DNA of 64,000 nucleotides from Scardovia inopinata JCM 12537 (GTDB lineage Bacteria; Actinomycetota; Actinomycetes; Actinomycetales; Bifidobacteriaceae): NCBI RefSeq assembly GCF_001042695.1, contig NZ_AP012334.1, positions 186,001 to 250,000 of the forward strand, read 5' to 3'. Shown piece by piece: positions 1 to 9,146 of this stretch (position 1 is its first letter; each line of letters starts with the position of its first letter). The notes under the pieces were generated by a model. It saw only the letters and a program-made list of their open reading frames with translations, ran no database searches and was not told where the DNA came from. The position numbers and the translations under genes were made by a program.

Positions 1-47
1 GTGATTGCAAATAAATTAACTCCTGACAATCCTCATGTGACACAATC

Positions 48-2384
48 CTAGCGTTTGCTCTTCCGGGGAGCAGGGGCATCCTGCTGCCGGACTGTGAGAA
101 CATGGGCAACATCAGCCCAGGGCGCTAGAGAAACGTAATTGTCATAGCTCCAGGTGAAGTTGCGACCGGTAAGTTCATCATGAACCCGGATTTCGCTTCC
201 CTGCAGACCCAATGCCGATGGTTCAATATGAACACTGCCCTGCTGAGCATTGTGCCCATCCAAATTGACCACTACAATCACCGTATCTGCTGTGCCGTTT
301 TCTGACAGGTTCGCTGGCAGGTGTCGGTAAAAGGCAACCAGAGCAGGATTGGCTGTGGGTAAAACATGCAAATCATGATAAGTCCGTGTTGCTGGATGGG
401 CATTGCGAATCTGATTGAGCCTGGTCAAAAGCTCGCTAATTCCATAATCATCTGCCTTTTGCCAGTCACGAATCTTGATTTCATATTTTTCGTTGTCGTT
501 GGGCTCTTCAAACTGACCGCACTGAACATTTTCAATTAGCTCATACCCGTTATAAATACCCCAGCTGGGACTTCCCAGAGCGGCAAGTACAGCACGCACA
601 GCATGCCCGGCAATTCCGTTGTCTCTCAGATAAGCAGTAAGAATATCGGGAGTAGTGGGCCAGAAAGTATTGTGCTGGAAGAACGCTTGGTTGCTGTTTG
701 TCTCAGCCAGATACTCGTTCAGCTCTTCGCTGGTATTGCGCCAGGGGAAGTAGCAGTGAGATTGGGTAAAGCCTGCAAAGCTTAAGGACCGCATCATGGC
801 CGGGCGCGTAAAAGCTTCAGCCAGGAAGAGGACCTCAGGATGTTTCTTGGTTACAGCAGTAATGACATCCTGCCAGAACCGCACCGGTTTAGTATGCGGA
901 TTATCAACGCGGAAAATTGTCACTCCCTTACTAATCCACAAAAGGAGTATTCTTTCAACTTCCTTTTCTATCCCACGCATATCTTTTTCAAAATCAATAG
1001 GATAAATATCCTGATATTTCTTGGGAGGATTCTCAGCAAAGGCAATAGTGCCATCAGGCTTGATCTTGAACCATTCTGGATGCTGTTTCACCCAGGGATG
1101 ATCAGGGGAACATTGGAGGGCAAAATCAAGGGCAATTTCCAACCCCAGCTTATGGGCATAAGCAACAAAATTCTCGAAGTCCTCCATGGTCCCTAAGAGA
1201 GGATCAACTGTATCGTGTCCGCCCAGCTGACTGCCAATGCCGAAAGGAGAGCCTGGATCATCTTCAGTAGCAGTCAAGGCGTTGTTCTTACCCTTGCGGT
1301 TGGTAACCCCAATGGGGAAGATAGGAGGGAGATATACAATGGAAAATCCCTCAGCTTTGGCTCTGTCTAGACCGGTTAGGGCTGTTCTGAGATTCCCCTG
1401 AACAATTTTTCCTGTTTTGTCATCTACATAAGCGCCTTCTGATCGGGGGAAGAACTGATACCAGGAAGCAAAGCTGGAATGCGGACGTTCAACCATAAAG
1501 TTCACAGGGTTAGATTCGCTGATCCCTTCCCGTAAGGGTTTATGGTCATGGAGGGCATGGAGATCACTGTTGTCGGCTGCTGCCAAGCGGTCATCATACG
1601 TCATGGTGTCATCATCGATGAGGGCAATGGCTAAGCGGAGAGTTTTCTTCTCTGCGACAGTCAGGTGGGCGTCTTTGCTAGCAGCCCAGCGTTTAAGGAT
1701 TTCCTGTCCTTCATCGAGAACATTCTCCTGGTCATCATGGGCAGCGATTTTAATCCGGGCATCATGCAGCCAGGTTGCATAGGTATCCTGCCAACCTTCA
1801 ACCACCAGCTTCCAGATTCCTAACCGTCGCTGCACAGCAGCGAAGCCTTCCTCCCAAGGAAGTGCTAATTCTGCCTTTCCCATGCGAACAGTACCATTCC
1901 ACTGATCCAGCCCTGCAACAGTGCAGGTTAAGGGAACTCTTTGGAAGAGAGCACCGGTTTTGGTGTAAACAACGGCGCTGGCTCCCACACGTGTCCGCCC
2001 CTCAATAAAAACATTGGCCTGAACATCAACCAATTCGCCAATCTCAACTCGGGGAAGGAAACCATTGCTTGTCTGGGGAGAAACGTTAATAACATTGACC
2101 CGGCCAAACTCCTGGGGATTTTTCCGGTCGAAGGGGGAAGCGGCAGCTGATTTCTTGCTCTTGCCAGTCTTTGAGCTTTTCAGACCGCTTTTCCCGCCGT
2201 TTTTCCTGCTGCTTTTTAAGCTTTCCGTGGTGCTCCCGGCTCGTGAGATTGACTTTTTGGCACCAGTGTGTGCTGCAGAGACTGGTTGAGTGTGGGACTG
2301 GGCTTTACGCGCTCTCGTCCTCTTTTTTACTCCTGCTTCTGCAGGTGATTCCCTCTCAGACTGAGATTGTGCTGTCGCTGCCAT
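48..2384 (-). CDS. glgE: alpha-1,4-glucan:maltose-1-phosphate maltosyltransferase
   Basis: GlgE transfers maltose from maltose-1-phosphate to the non-reducing end of alpha-1,4-glucans in the cytoplasm and belongs to GH13 subfamily 3. The 778-residue protein has an N-terminal accessory beta domain (about residues 90-240) followed by the GH13 barrel. FRVDNPHTKP at 491-500 holds the catalytic Asp494, and LAEAFTRP holds the likely acid/base Glu523; both are typical of GlgE rather than ordinary alpha-amylases. The ATG start is preceded by AAAGGGAG at good spacing. Residues 1-85 are a Lys/Ser/Ala-rich, probably disordered extension not needed for the fold, which explains the greater length than mycobacterial GlgE of about 700 residues. 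No treS, pep2 or other glg gene is adjacent. It is divergent from the surface protein gene. Confidence 0.93.
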   Translation of the reverse strand: MAATAQSQSERESPAEAGVKKRTRARKAQSHTQPVSAAHTGAKKSISRAGSTTESLKSSRKNGGKSGLKSSKTGKSKKSAAASPFDRKNPQEFGRVNVINVSPQTSNGFLPRVEIGELVDVQANVFIEGRTRVGASAVVYTKTGALFQRVPLTCTVAGLDQWNGTVRMGKAELALPWEEGFAAVQRRLGIWKLVVEGWQDTYATWLHDARIKIAAHDDQENVLDEGQEILKRWAASKDAHLTVAEKKTLRLAIALIDDDTMTYDDRLAAADNSDLHALHDHKPLREGISESNPVNFMVERPHSSFASWYQFFPRSEGAYVDDKTGKIVQGNLRTALTGLDRAKAEGFSIVYLPPIFPIGVTNRKGKNNALTATEDDPGSPFGIGSQLGGHDTVDPLLGTMEDFENFVAYAHKLGLEIALDFALQCSPDHPWVKQHPEWFKIKPDGTIAFAENPPKKYQDIYPIDFEKDMRGIEKEVERILLLWISKGVTIFRVDNPHTKPVRFWQDVITAVTKKHPEVLFLAEAFTRPAMMRSLSFAGFTQSHCYFPWRNTSEELNEYLAETNSNQAFFQHNTFWPTTPDILTAYLRDNGIAGHAVRAVLAALGSPSWGIYNGYELIENVQCGQFEEPNDNEKYEIKIRDWQKADDYGISELLTRLNQIRNAHPATRTYHDLHVLPTANPALVAFYRHLPANLSENGTADTVIVVVNLDGHNAQQGSVHIEPSALGLQGSEIRVHDELTGRNFTWSYDNYVSLAPWADVAHVLTVRQQDAPAPRKSKR

Positions 2385-2664
2385 AATCTCCCTTTCACTA
2401 AAAATCGCATTACTTGCGTACTTCCTATCTTACTCATTGGAGAAACATCAGGAATCATATACTTATGTTATTTGCTGCCCGGTGCTTAACTTTATAACAT
2501 TCTTGCCTTCTCCTTGCAAGATTGCGATGAAGCGTGTTTTCCACATTCGACCACATTGGTATTTTTTCTTCCGAAAAATTTTCTTCCCTGTCATAGTGGA
2601 TGCAGAGTCTGGAACAAGCCAGACTCACATCTATAGAATGCTGCGGTTGCAACGAAGGAGAAAA

Positions 2665-5091
2665 ATGATAAAAAACTACAGACACTCTTTGCAGTCTCAT
2701 AACCTGCAGATGCGCCTCTGGCGGGATTGGTCGCTATACCAGCAGAAATTAAAGACACTGCTCGCTGCTGTAATAGCACTGATCATTGCTTCGTCTATGC
2801 TGGCGGTAGCTTTGACTGCCAGTCCCGGAAAGGCTTATGCCCAGAGTGGTACTTTGACCAAACCGTCGGATAAATTCTATCTGGTCAGTACTATTGACGG
2901 ACTGCCTTATTACCTGGGGGTTATTGCCCGGGATGCTCAGGGTAGAAATGCTTATTGTATTGAAACCGGCGTGCATGAAGGGTTTTCTTACACGGATAGT
3001 AAGGAGCAGAAAGACAGTCCCGATTCTAGAAAGATTGCTTACTTGGCCCACAAATACCAAGACAAGGCTGATCCTGTTATTCACGCGGCAATCGCAGCCC
3101 TTATCAAAGATCGGTTTGAATCACGGGATAAGGGGCTGTGGGCTCATCGCCGGGCATATTTTCTGAAAGACCATCCTGCCGTTGCTCCTATGATGACAAA
3201 ACTGTGGGATGAGGCTGAGAAGGCCAACCCATCTCATTTCACAGTGAATAACACCTATACTGAAGCTCATAGGCGAGGAGTTTTCCATGCTCAGATTCTT
3301 TCCTCCAGTGGTCAGGCTCTTGCGGGTCTTCCGCTTACTGTGACTCTGAAAGGACCAGGAGTTTTTGATAAAACAGGCAAGAAAACAATTACTGTAACTA
3401 CCCAGTCGCACCCTCTTGATATTACCTGGACAGCAGATGGTGATGGCCAGGTATCTGTTTCAGCTCAAGCGCGCACAGGCAGTCTGGAAAGGCTGAGCAG
3501 CGATCAAGATTACCTGCGGACTGGGAAAGGGGTAGAAGCAACCTTTGCCGGGATAACCTTCAGCGCTCGCAAATCTTTCATGCCGGAAATCAGTACCAAA
3601 ACCCAGTCGCGGACACTTGATGAAGGTATGCACGCTGTTGATATGGTGACCATAAAGACACCTTCCGGTGAGTCCTGGCCGCGAGGTCTGGAGTTGAAGG
3701 CTTCAGGTTACTATTTCGACCGACTTCATCAGGCTGATCTTAAAAGGATCATCTCTCCGGCTGTTGGTCAGAGCGGGAAGGATTTTCTTCTTCAGCTGGA
3801 ACAGAAGGGGTTTAAACCCAGCGGGTACGGGAAAGCGACTTTTACCGAATCTCATCAGAAGGAGACCGTCACGGCAACTCTTCGGCCTGATGGTAGTGGC
3901 CAGGCGTATCAGGCCCGGCATGACGGAAGCTTTGGCACCTGGGTGTGGATTATTGCCCGGGCTGATCAGACTGTCGATGGACAAAGTTATCTGCAGGCTG
4001 ATTTAGTGTCTGATTTTTTGGAGCCGCAGGAGACTGTTTCTATGCGGAACAGAGTCTCGGTGGAATCGACAGTGGCAGAACACACAGCTTTGACCGGCAG
4101 CACTTTGACTGATTCGATTACGATTGCTGGTTTCCCGTCTGACCATGGTTCTTATTCCGGAGATTCTGTCTTGGGCTATAGTGCAGATAATAAATATGCT
4201 CAGGTATACCTTTACTGGTCTGGCAATAGGTCCGATCAGAAAAATGACAGTGCTTATAAACCTCAGGGACTGACTCTTCCTCAGCGTGATTCTCACCATG
4301 AACTGGTGGGAAGTTGGACTTATCCGGCTCGTAATGGCCAGGTTCGGGTAGGAGGCGGGGCTCCAGATGCTTATGGCAAGCCCGTTTTCATAAACGCCAC
4401 AAAACACGGTTATTACGTTTTTGTCTATGTTTTCAAAGGAGACAGCAGGGTTATGCCTGCCCAGTCAGCTTATGGTGACGAGTGGGAAATGACCAGGGTC
4501 TTTGACCATGACAAGCCGTCAGATCATGCCACCATTAATACCTGGGTCAGTAAAGAGACAGTTCAGCCAGGGGAGAACTTCCATGATACTGCTCAGGTAA
4601 GAGGGACTTTTAAAGATGATTCTTATGTAACGTTTACCGTTTATGATGCTGTTCCAGGTTCCCCCTCTGTATCTGCTCGCAAGCTGCTGGATGAGATAAA
4701 GGTGCCACTGAACCTTCAATCCTGCACCAGTGCAGATAAGACTGGGATCCGCACTTGTACGGTTGTCAGCCCCCAAGTCAGGACTGCCACTGCTGGAATC
4801 GTTTATTGGAAGGCAACCCTGTGGACTGCTCAAGGGCATATTATTGTTTCTCATGTTCTTGGAGCCCGGCATGAGCAGACGACTGTCAGGCCTACACCTC
4901 ACAAGCCTGTTCAGCCTGGTCGGCCTCATAAACCTGCCCTGCCTCAGGCTCATCCTCTTAGGCATATTAAACCTGCTCTAGCTCAAACCGGTAGTCAAGT
5001 ATCTGGAGCAGCTGTGATTGCTGTCTTATTGGTTTGCTTTGCCGGCTTGGCCTTCTATATTGGTTTTATGCTCTATAAGGATCAAAACTGA
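2665..5091 (+). CDS. LAQTG-anchored cell-wall surface protein
   Basis: This is a secreted, sortase-anchored protein of 808 residues with no recognised enzymatic function. The start is the ATG at 2665 because AAGGAG lies 5 bases upstream; the frame is open further upstream to 2437 but without a ribosome site. A hydrophobic segment at about 30-52 followed by AYAQS is a signal peptide. The C-terminus has a His/Pro-rich wall spacer, LAQTG at 772-776, a membrane helix and a short tail ending KDQN. Between them lie several beta-rich segments. An AYCIETG motif near the mature N-terminus, followed about 50 residues later by HAAIAALI, resembles the layout of thioester adhesin domains, but the expected Gln is His, so this is only a suggestion. 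Anchoring would use a housekeeping sortase encoded elsewhere. Confidence 0.8.
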   Translation: MIKNYRHSLQSHNLQMRLWRDWSLYQQKLKTLLAAVIALIIASSMLAVALTASPGKAYAQSGTLTKPSDKFYLVSTIDGLPYYLGVIARDAQGRNAYCIETGVHEGFSYTDSKEQKDSPDSRKIAYLAHKYQDKADPVIHAAIAALIKDRFESRDKGLWAHRRAYFLKDHPAVAPMMTKLWDEAEKANPSHFTVNNTYTEAHRRGVFHAQILSSSGQALAGLPLTVTLKGPGVFDKTGKKTITVTTQSHPLDITWTADGDGQVSVSAQARTGSLERLSSDQDYLRTGKGVEATFAGITFSARKSFMPEISTKTQSRTLDEGMHAVDMVTIKTPSGESWPRGLELKASGYYFDRLHQADLKRIISPAVGQSGKDFLLQLEQKGFKPSGYGKATFTESHQKETVTATLRPDGSGQAYQARHDGSFGTWVWIIARADQTVDGQSYLQADLVSDFLEPQETVSMRNRVSVESTVAEHTALTGSTLTDSITIAGFPSDHGSYSGDSVLGYSADNKYAQVYLYWSGNRSDQKNDSAYKPQGLTLPQRDSHHELVGSWTYPARNGQVRVGGGAPDAYGKPVFINATKHGYYVFVYVFKGDSRVMPAQSAYGDEWEMTRVFDHDKPSDHATINTWVSKETVQPGENFHDTAQVRGTFKDDSYVTFTVYDAVPGSPSVSARKLLDEIKVPLNLQSCTSADKTGIRTCTVVSPQVRTATAGIVYWKATLWTAQGHIIVSHVLGARHEQTTVRPTPHKPVQPGRPHKPALPQAHPLRHIKPALAQTGSQVSGAAVIAVLLVCFAGLAFYIGFMLYKDQN

Positions 5092-5117
5092 CGAAAAAAA
5101 GAGGTAACTGTTTTACC
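5092..5117 (-). terminator. Rho-independent terminator of nrdG
   Basis: On the minus strand GGTAA and TTACC pair around a 5-base loop and are followed by TC and a run of seven T. The stop codon of nrdG lies inside the stem. It fills the 21-base gap between nrdG and the convergent surface protein gene. Confidence 0.6.
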
Positions 5118-5982
5118 CGTTTTCCCTATCGTCGGCTATGGAGCGGTCCTTCCCGTACATCTCAGGGATGAATCGCTCCTGATCATGGATTTTGTCCCAC
5201 AGGGTGACTTTTCCGCTTTCCAGACTTCGAGGAACATCAATAATTCGTTGATTGCTGGATCCCCTGAACTGGAGGAGGGAATCATGAAGTGTTTTGATAT
5301 ATCGCCCGTCAACAAGAATGTCAACATTCTTTAGGAGGTCCAGTTTGTCCTCTGTCTCACCTGGACGCATCAATTCTTCCCAGGTATATCCTGTCCAGCA
5401 CCAGATGTCCTTGTTATGGCCGAATTCCTTACGAATACGGTTGGTCAGCTTAAGGAGCATAGGAGTATTAAGCAAGGGTTCGCCGCCCAAAAGGGTCAGT
5501 CCCTGCACATAATCCAGAGAGAGATCTTTGATAATCTGATCTTCCAATTCTTGAGAATATTCATGTCCTGCAAGGAAGTCCCAAATGGAAGAGTTGTAGC
5601 ATTCATCGCAGTGGAAGGGGCAGCCGCTGACATATAGGGAGCAGCGAATGCCTTCACCATCAGTCACAACAAACCTTTTATAATCGGCAATCATGTTGCG
5701 GCTCATGGATCGTCCATCCCATTGGCCTGCTTTAGGGTTGTTGGTTAGATTGCTGGGAACGCTGGGGCCTCTTCCGGTCTCTCCCTTGGCAAAATCGCGG
5801 TGGGCGCTCTTCCTGGTTCGAGTCTTACCGGAGGCGGTTGCAGTGGCCTCTGCCAGAGCTGTTTCGGCAGAGGCAGTCCCGGCAGGAACAGGCCTTGCGG
5901 TTGCGGAGGAAGCCGCTGAAGCTGTCCCTTCCACTGTGCTGCTGGTGTTGCGAGGTTTAGTTTTCCTGAATCCATCTTTCAT
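5113..5982 (-). CDS. nrdG: anaerobic ribonucleotide reductase activating protein
   Basis: This radical SAM enzyme generates the glycyl radical on NrdD, using a 4Fe-4S cluster and S-adenosylmethionine. The cluster motif is visible as CPFHCDEC (Cys-x3-Cys-x2-Cys), followed by YNSSIWDF, and TLLGGEPLLN is the SAM-binding glycine motif. The conserved enzyme begins near MIADYKRFVVTDGEG. The roughly 95 residues before it form an Ala/Thr/Lys-rich low-complexity extension, so the native start could lie downstream of the one given (289 residues; usual length is 155-220). The gene follows nrdD in the same direction after 178 bases that contain two stem-loops. Confidence 0.93.
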   Translation of the reverse strand: MKDGFRKTKPRNTSSTVEGTASAASSATARPVPAGTASAETALAEATATASGKTRTRKSAHRDFAKGETGRGPSVPSNLTNNPKAGQWDGRSMSRNMIADYKRFVVTDGEGIRCSLYVSGCPFHCDECYNSSIWDFLAGHEYSQELEDQIIKDLSLDYVQGLTLLGGEPLLNTPMLLKLTNRIRKEFGHNKDIWCWTGYTWEELMRPGETEDKLDLLKNVDILVDGRYIKTLHDSLLQFRGSSNQRIIDVPRSLESGKVTLWDKIHDQERFIPEMYGKDRSIADDRENG

Positions 5983-6010
5983 ATGCAGCTTCTTTCCGGG
6001 ATAAACAGGG

Positions 6011-6030
6011 TGGCTGGAGATCCCCAGCCA
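6011..6030. promoter_or_regulatory. stem-loop between nrdD and nrdG
   Basis: TGGCTGG and CCAGCCA form a perfect 7-bp stem with a 6-base loop, 29 bases before the nrdG start. On the plus strand a T run follows a few bases later, but nrdG is on the minus strand, where no T run follows. It may set the nrdD:nrdG expression ratio or stabilise mRNA. Confidence 0.4.
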
Positions 6031-6066
6031 GGGATTTTTAGTGGATTTTCTGAGTTATAAATGGTT

Positions 6067-6093
6067 TGAGGCGACCCGAAAGGAGCCGCCTCA
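6067..6093 (-). terminator. stem-loop downstream of nrdD, possible partial terminator
   Basis: TGAGGCG and CGCCTCA form a perfect 7-bp GC-rich stem, with further imperfect pairing toward the centre (CTC with GGG). It lies about 70 bases after the nrdD stop. The minus strand has no T run after it, so read-through into nrdG is likely. Confidence 0.5.
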
Positions 6094-6160
6094 CATGAGA
6101 TTGTATTTTTAAATTTTAGGGGTTAGGAGGATGACCATGAGTCATCGAGCTGGGGCCGCT

Positions 6161-8557
6161 TTACTTAGCGTCGTCCCACCATTCCTTAACGGTGCCGTTA
6201 GCCAGGGTAACATGGCCGGTTTCGCCCGCCATATGCTTGACGCGGTGAGCAATCTCCTCATGACGGCCATGAACCATGGGGCGCTGAACGGGGTTACCCA
6301 GGTAACCGCAGGTGCGCTTGGTAACATTGCACTTCTCAGGATCAGAGTTGCCGCACTCGGGGCACTTGAATCCGTTTTCAGTTGGTTCAAAGTCTCCTTC
6401 GAAGCCGCACTCGAAGCAGTGATCGATAGGGGTGTTAGTCCCCAGGTAACCAATACCGATGTTGTGGGCATAATCCCAGACAGCTTCCAGAGCCTTAGGA
6501 TTCTGCTGAAGCGACGGGAACTCACAGTAGTTGATGAAACCACCGTTTGCCAGGTAAGGGAAGTCGCGCTCGTAGGAAAGTTTTTCCATAGGAGTGGGGC
6601 GGAGCCAGACTGGATAGTGGAAGGAGTTGGTGTAGAAGTCATGATCGGTGACACCCTCCACAATACCGAACTTTTCCTTATCCATACGTGCAAAACGGTC
6701 GGTCAGACTCTCTGCAGGAGTGGAGTAGACGGAGTAGTGGTAACCTTCTTCCTTGTCCCACTGAACACAAAGGTTATGCATGCGGCGAACGATCTCCAGA
6801 GCAAACTCTTTTCCTTCTGGATCCCAGGAGTGATCAGTCATCCAGTCCTTACCATAGAACATGGCTGTAGCTTCATAGAGACCAATATATCCCAGGGAGA
6901 TGGTGGAACGGCTGCGGTTAAAGAGGGTATCGACATTATCCGTTGGCTTCAAACGGCCAAAAGCACCATGCTCAAAGAGGGTAGGAGCATTGATGGGGGT
7001 AGCTTCCTTGCAACGCTTGATGCGGAACTGCAGGGCTTCATGAGCTACTTCCATCCGTTGATCGAAGATCTTCCAGAAACGTTCTTTATCTCCGTGGGAT
7101 TCCAGGGCGATGCGGGGAATGTTCACAGAAACAACTCCAAGATTCATGCGAGAGTCTTCAACGTCTTCGCCAGTTTCCGGGTCAGTCCAGTTATTGAGGA
7201 AGGAGCGGCAGCCCATGGGAGCTTTGAAGGATCCAGTAATCTTGACAATATTTTCATAGAAAACAATGTCGGGATACATGCGCTTGGTAGCACACTCCAG
7301 GGCCATCTGCTTCATGTCGTAGTTAGGAGTCCCGGGCTTATCATTCAGGCCATGCTTAACGGTGTAGACCAGCTTGGGGAAAATGGCTGTGTGCCTATCC
7401 TTGCCCAGTCCACGGATCCGAATCAGGAAGATAGCACGCTGAATTTCGCGGGCGAACCAATCGGTGCCCAGGCCAAAGCCAACAGTCACAAAAGGAGTCT
7501 GACCATTGCTGACCCGATTGGAGTTAATCTGATACTCCATAGTTTGCATAGCATCGTAGATGTTCTTACGGGTCATAATCTTGGCGTAGACTTCGCGCAC
7601 CTGCTCCAGGGGATCGGCATCCTCGTGGAAAGGCTCATCCATGGGCAGAGGCTGACGGTTCTCAAAGTGCAGCCACTTTGGCTCACGGTCTTTGAAACCC
7701 TGAACAACAGTCCGGGCAAGATTAATGTCTTCACCTTCGGGGAAGAGAGCCCGGGCAGTGTCAAGATTCTTGTTGTAATCAAGCTTAGCGTACTCGGCCA
7801 GCATCTCATCTGCCCGGTTCACAGTCTGACCACCGTACTGGCTGCCGGCAATGTCCTTAATAATCTGGGTAATCTGGGTGGCAGCAGTACCAATAGATTT
7901 AGGGGAATCCATCATGGCATTGCCCAGCTCAAAGCCGTTCCTCAGCATGTCGCCAAAATCAGGCAGAGAGCAGTTAGTCATAGGCGTAAAAGGAGAATAA
8001 TCGGCATCGTGGAAGTGGATATCGCCCTTGATGTGGGCATTCGCCACATCTGCAGGAAGCATGTTCATAGCGGAAGCCTTGCTGACAGTTCCAGCAAGCA
8101 GATCGCGCTGTGTAGCATAAACGTTGCTGTCCTTGTTGGCGTTTTCCCGAACCAGGCTCTCATCCTTGTTGACCAGCTTCTTGATGGCTTCATTGACGTC
8201 GGAGGCCTTGGCGCGTTTGATATCCTTATCCAGACGATAGGAGGTGTAAGCCTTGGCAATGTCATAGAGATGCTCATTAACCAGCTCGTGCTCTACCAGG
8301 CTCTGAATATCATCAATCCGAACAGGACCGTTGTAACGGCCGGTGATAGAGGAGGCTACGCGCTGAGTCATCTGCTCAATCAGACGGACTTCTTCAGGGC
8401 CAACTTCTTCATCAACAGCTTTAAAAGCAGCTTCGATAGCATGGATGATGTTGACAGAGTCAAAAGGAACAACGCGGCCATCTCGTTTTTCTACCTTGAC
8501 GGAGTCAATTCCTGCCTGGTCCTTGACTTCTGACTTCTCGACTACGAGTTGTTCCAT
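6161..8557 (-). CDS. nrdD: class III anaerobic ribonucleoside-triphosphate reductase
   Basis: NrdD reduces NTPs to dNTPs under anaerobic conditions using a glycyl radical installed by NrdG. The 798-residue protein has an N-terminal ATP-cone regulatory domain (KRDGRVVPFDSVNI), the long catalytic barrel, and a C-terminal zinc site made of CFECGF and CPECGN. The radical motif RTCGYLG follows at 748-754, with Gly751 aligning to E. coli Gly681. Start ATG 8557 has AAAGGA upstream. Its pairing with nrdG is the standard arrangement. A candidate NrdR box and an unusual repeat-bearing dyad lie upstream. Transcription should rise when oxygen or dNTPs are low, but this is inferred. Confidence 0.97.
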   Translation of the reverse strand: MEQLVVEKSEVKDQAGIDSVKVEKRDGRVVPFDSVNIIHAIEAAFKAVDEEVGPEEVRLIEQMTQRVASSITGRYNGPVRIDDIQSLVEHELVNEHLYDIAKAYTSYRLDKDIKRAKASDVNEAIKKLVNKDESLVRENANKDSNVYATQRDLLAGTVSKASAMNMLPADVANAHIKGDIHFHDADYSPFTPMTNCSLPDFGDMLRNGFELGNAMMDSPKSIGTAATQITQIIKDIAGSQYGGQTVNRADEMLAEYAKLDYNKNLDTARALFPEGEDINLARTVVQGFKDREPKWLHFENRQPLPMDEPFHEDADPLEQVREVYAKIMTRKNIYDAMQTMEYQINSNRVSNGQTPFVTVGFGLGTDWFAREIQRAIFLIRIRGLGKDRHTAIFPKLVYTVKHGLNDKPGTPNYDMKQMALECATKRMYPDIVFYENIVKITGSFKAPMGCRSFLNNWTDPETGEDVEDSRMNLGVVSVNIPRIALESHGDKERFWKIFDQRMEVAHEALQFRIKRCKEATPINAPTLFEHGAFGRLKPTDNVDTLFNRSRSTISLGYIGLYEATAMFYGKDWMTDHSWDPEGKEFALEIVRRMHNLCVQWDKEEGYHYSVYSTPAESLTDRFARMDKEKFGIVEGVTDHDFYTNSFHYPVWLRPTPMEKLSYERDFPYLANGGFINYCEFPSLQQNPKALEAVWDYAHNIGIGYLGTNTPIDHCFECGFEGDFEPTENGFKCPECGNSDPEKCNVTKRTCGYLGNPVQRPMVHGRHEEIAHRVKHMAGETGHVTLANGTVKEWWDDAK

Positions 8558-8609
8558 AGCCTATCCTTTCATCGTATTCTGGAGTATTCCTGGTTTGTTA
8601 GTGATACCG

Positions 8610-8650
8610 GTTACACGAATGCTTACATTCAATGCTTACATTCGTGTAAC
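8610..8650. repeat. 12-bp inverted repeat enclosing a 13-bp tandem repeat, upstream of nrdD
   Basis: GTTACACGAATG (8610-8621) and CATTCGTGTAAC (8639-8650) are perfect inverted arms. The 13-base unit AATGCTTACATTC occurs twice head to tail at 8618-8630 and 8631-8643. In nrdD leader RNA the region could form either one long hairpin or two small ones. It lies 53-93 bases before the nrdD start. Confidence 0.6.
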
Positions 8651-8715
8651 TTAATGTACTAGTTATGATGATACACGGTCTCGACACGACATGCGGACGT
8701 GTTTCTTGCCATGGC

Positions 8716-8731
8716 TCACTATATGTAGTAT
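8716..8731. promoter_or_regulatory. candidate NrdR box upstream of nrdD
   Basis: TCACTATATGTAGTAT matches 13 of 16 positions of the published NrdR-box consensus acaCwAtATaTwGtgt as I recall it. It lies about 160 bases upstream of nrdD. NrdR boxes usually come in pairs and I found no clear second copy. Confidence 0.4.
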
Positions 8732-8913
8732 GGGTAAAAAGTTGATGACAAAGGTGTAATTTGAATGATTCCAATATGTAAGCCCAAATTTTTTCTTTAT
8801 AAACCGGTAAGGAAAAATGAGGACGCCACAATATCTTGACTGAAACTGCTCCGGAGGCGGACGTGAAGGTTTATTGAAGAAATACAAGTGTGATCAGGCT
8901 CATATTTTCCAGC

Positions 8914-8962
8914 GTCACCGAATCTTGAGCCAACAGTGAGTCGCCGAATCTTGAGCCAACAG
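8914..8962 (-). repeat. two tandem 23-base repeats, possible IS21-family terminal remnant
   Basis: Copies at 8914-8936 and 8940-8962 differ at one base and share CCGAATCTTGAGCCAACAG. Read on the minus strand the unit begins TGTTGGCTCAAGATTCGG, which resembles the multiple terminal transposase-binding repeats of IS21-family elements. No istA or istB reading frame is nearby, so at most this is a solo end or scar. Confidence 0.35.
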
Positions 8963-9146
8963 AGATTATATGGTGTTTATCGAATCGACGATAGGACTGT
9001 CGGAATAAAATTAAAAAAATGCTCATGAGGCAGACCCTTATACAGACGGATCTTTGGCTGGCTTAGAGTCGGTTGGAAATCAGGTTTGCGAGGACAGCAC
9101 GATACTGGCATATCCGTACAGTGCAGGCACGCCAATACGGTACATA

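Noticed and set aside
2437-2664. 76 extra N-terminal residues on the LAQTG surface protein
   Set aside because: They precede the signal peptide and have no ribosome site, while the ATG at 2665 has a good one.
6131-8533. 800-codon open frame on the plus strand
   Set aside because: It is antisense to nrdD, whose protein motifs are complete; its own translation resembles no family.
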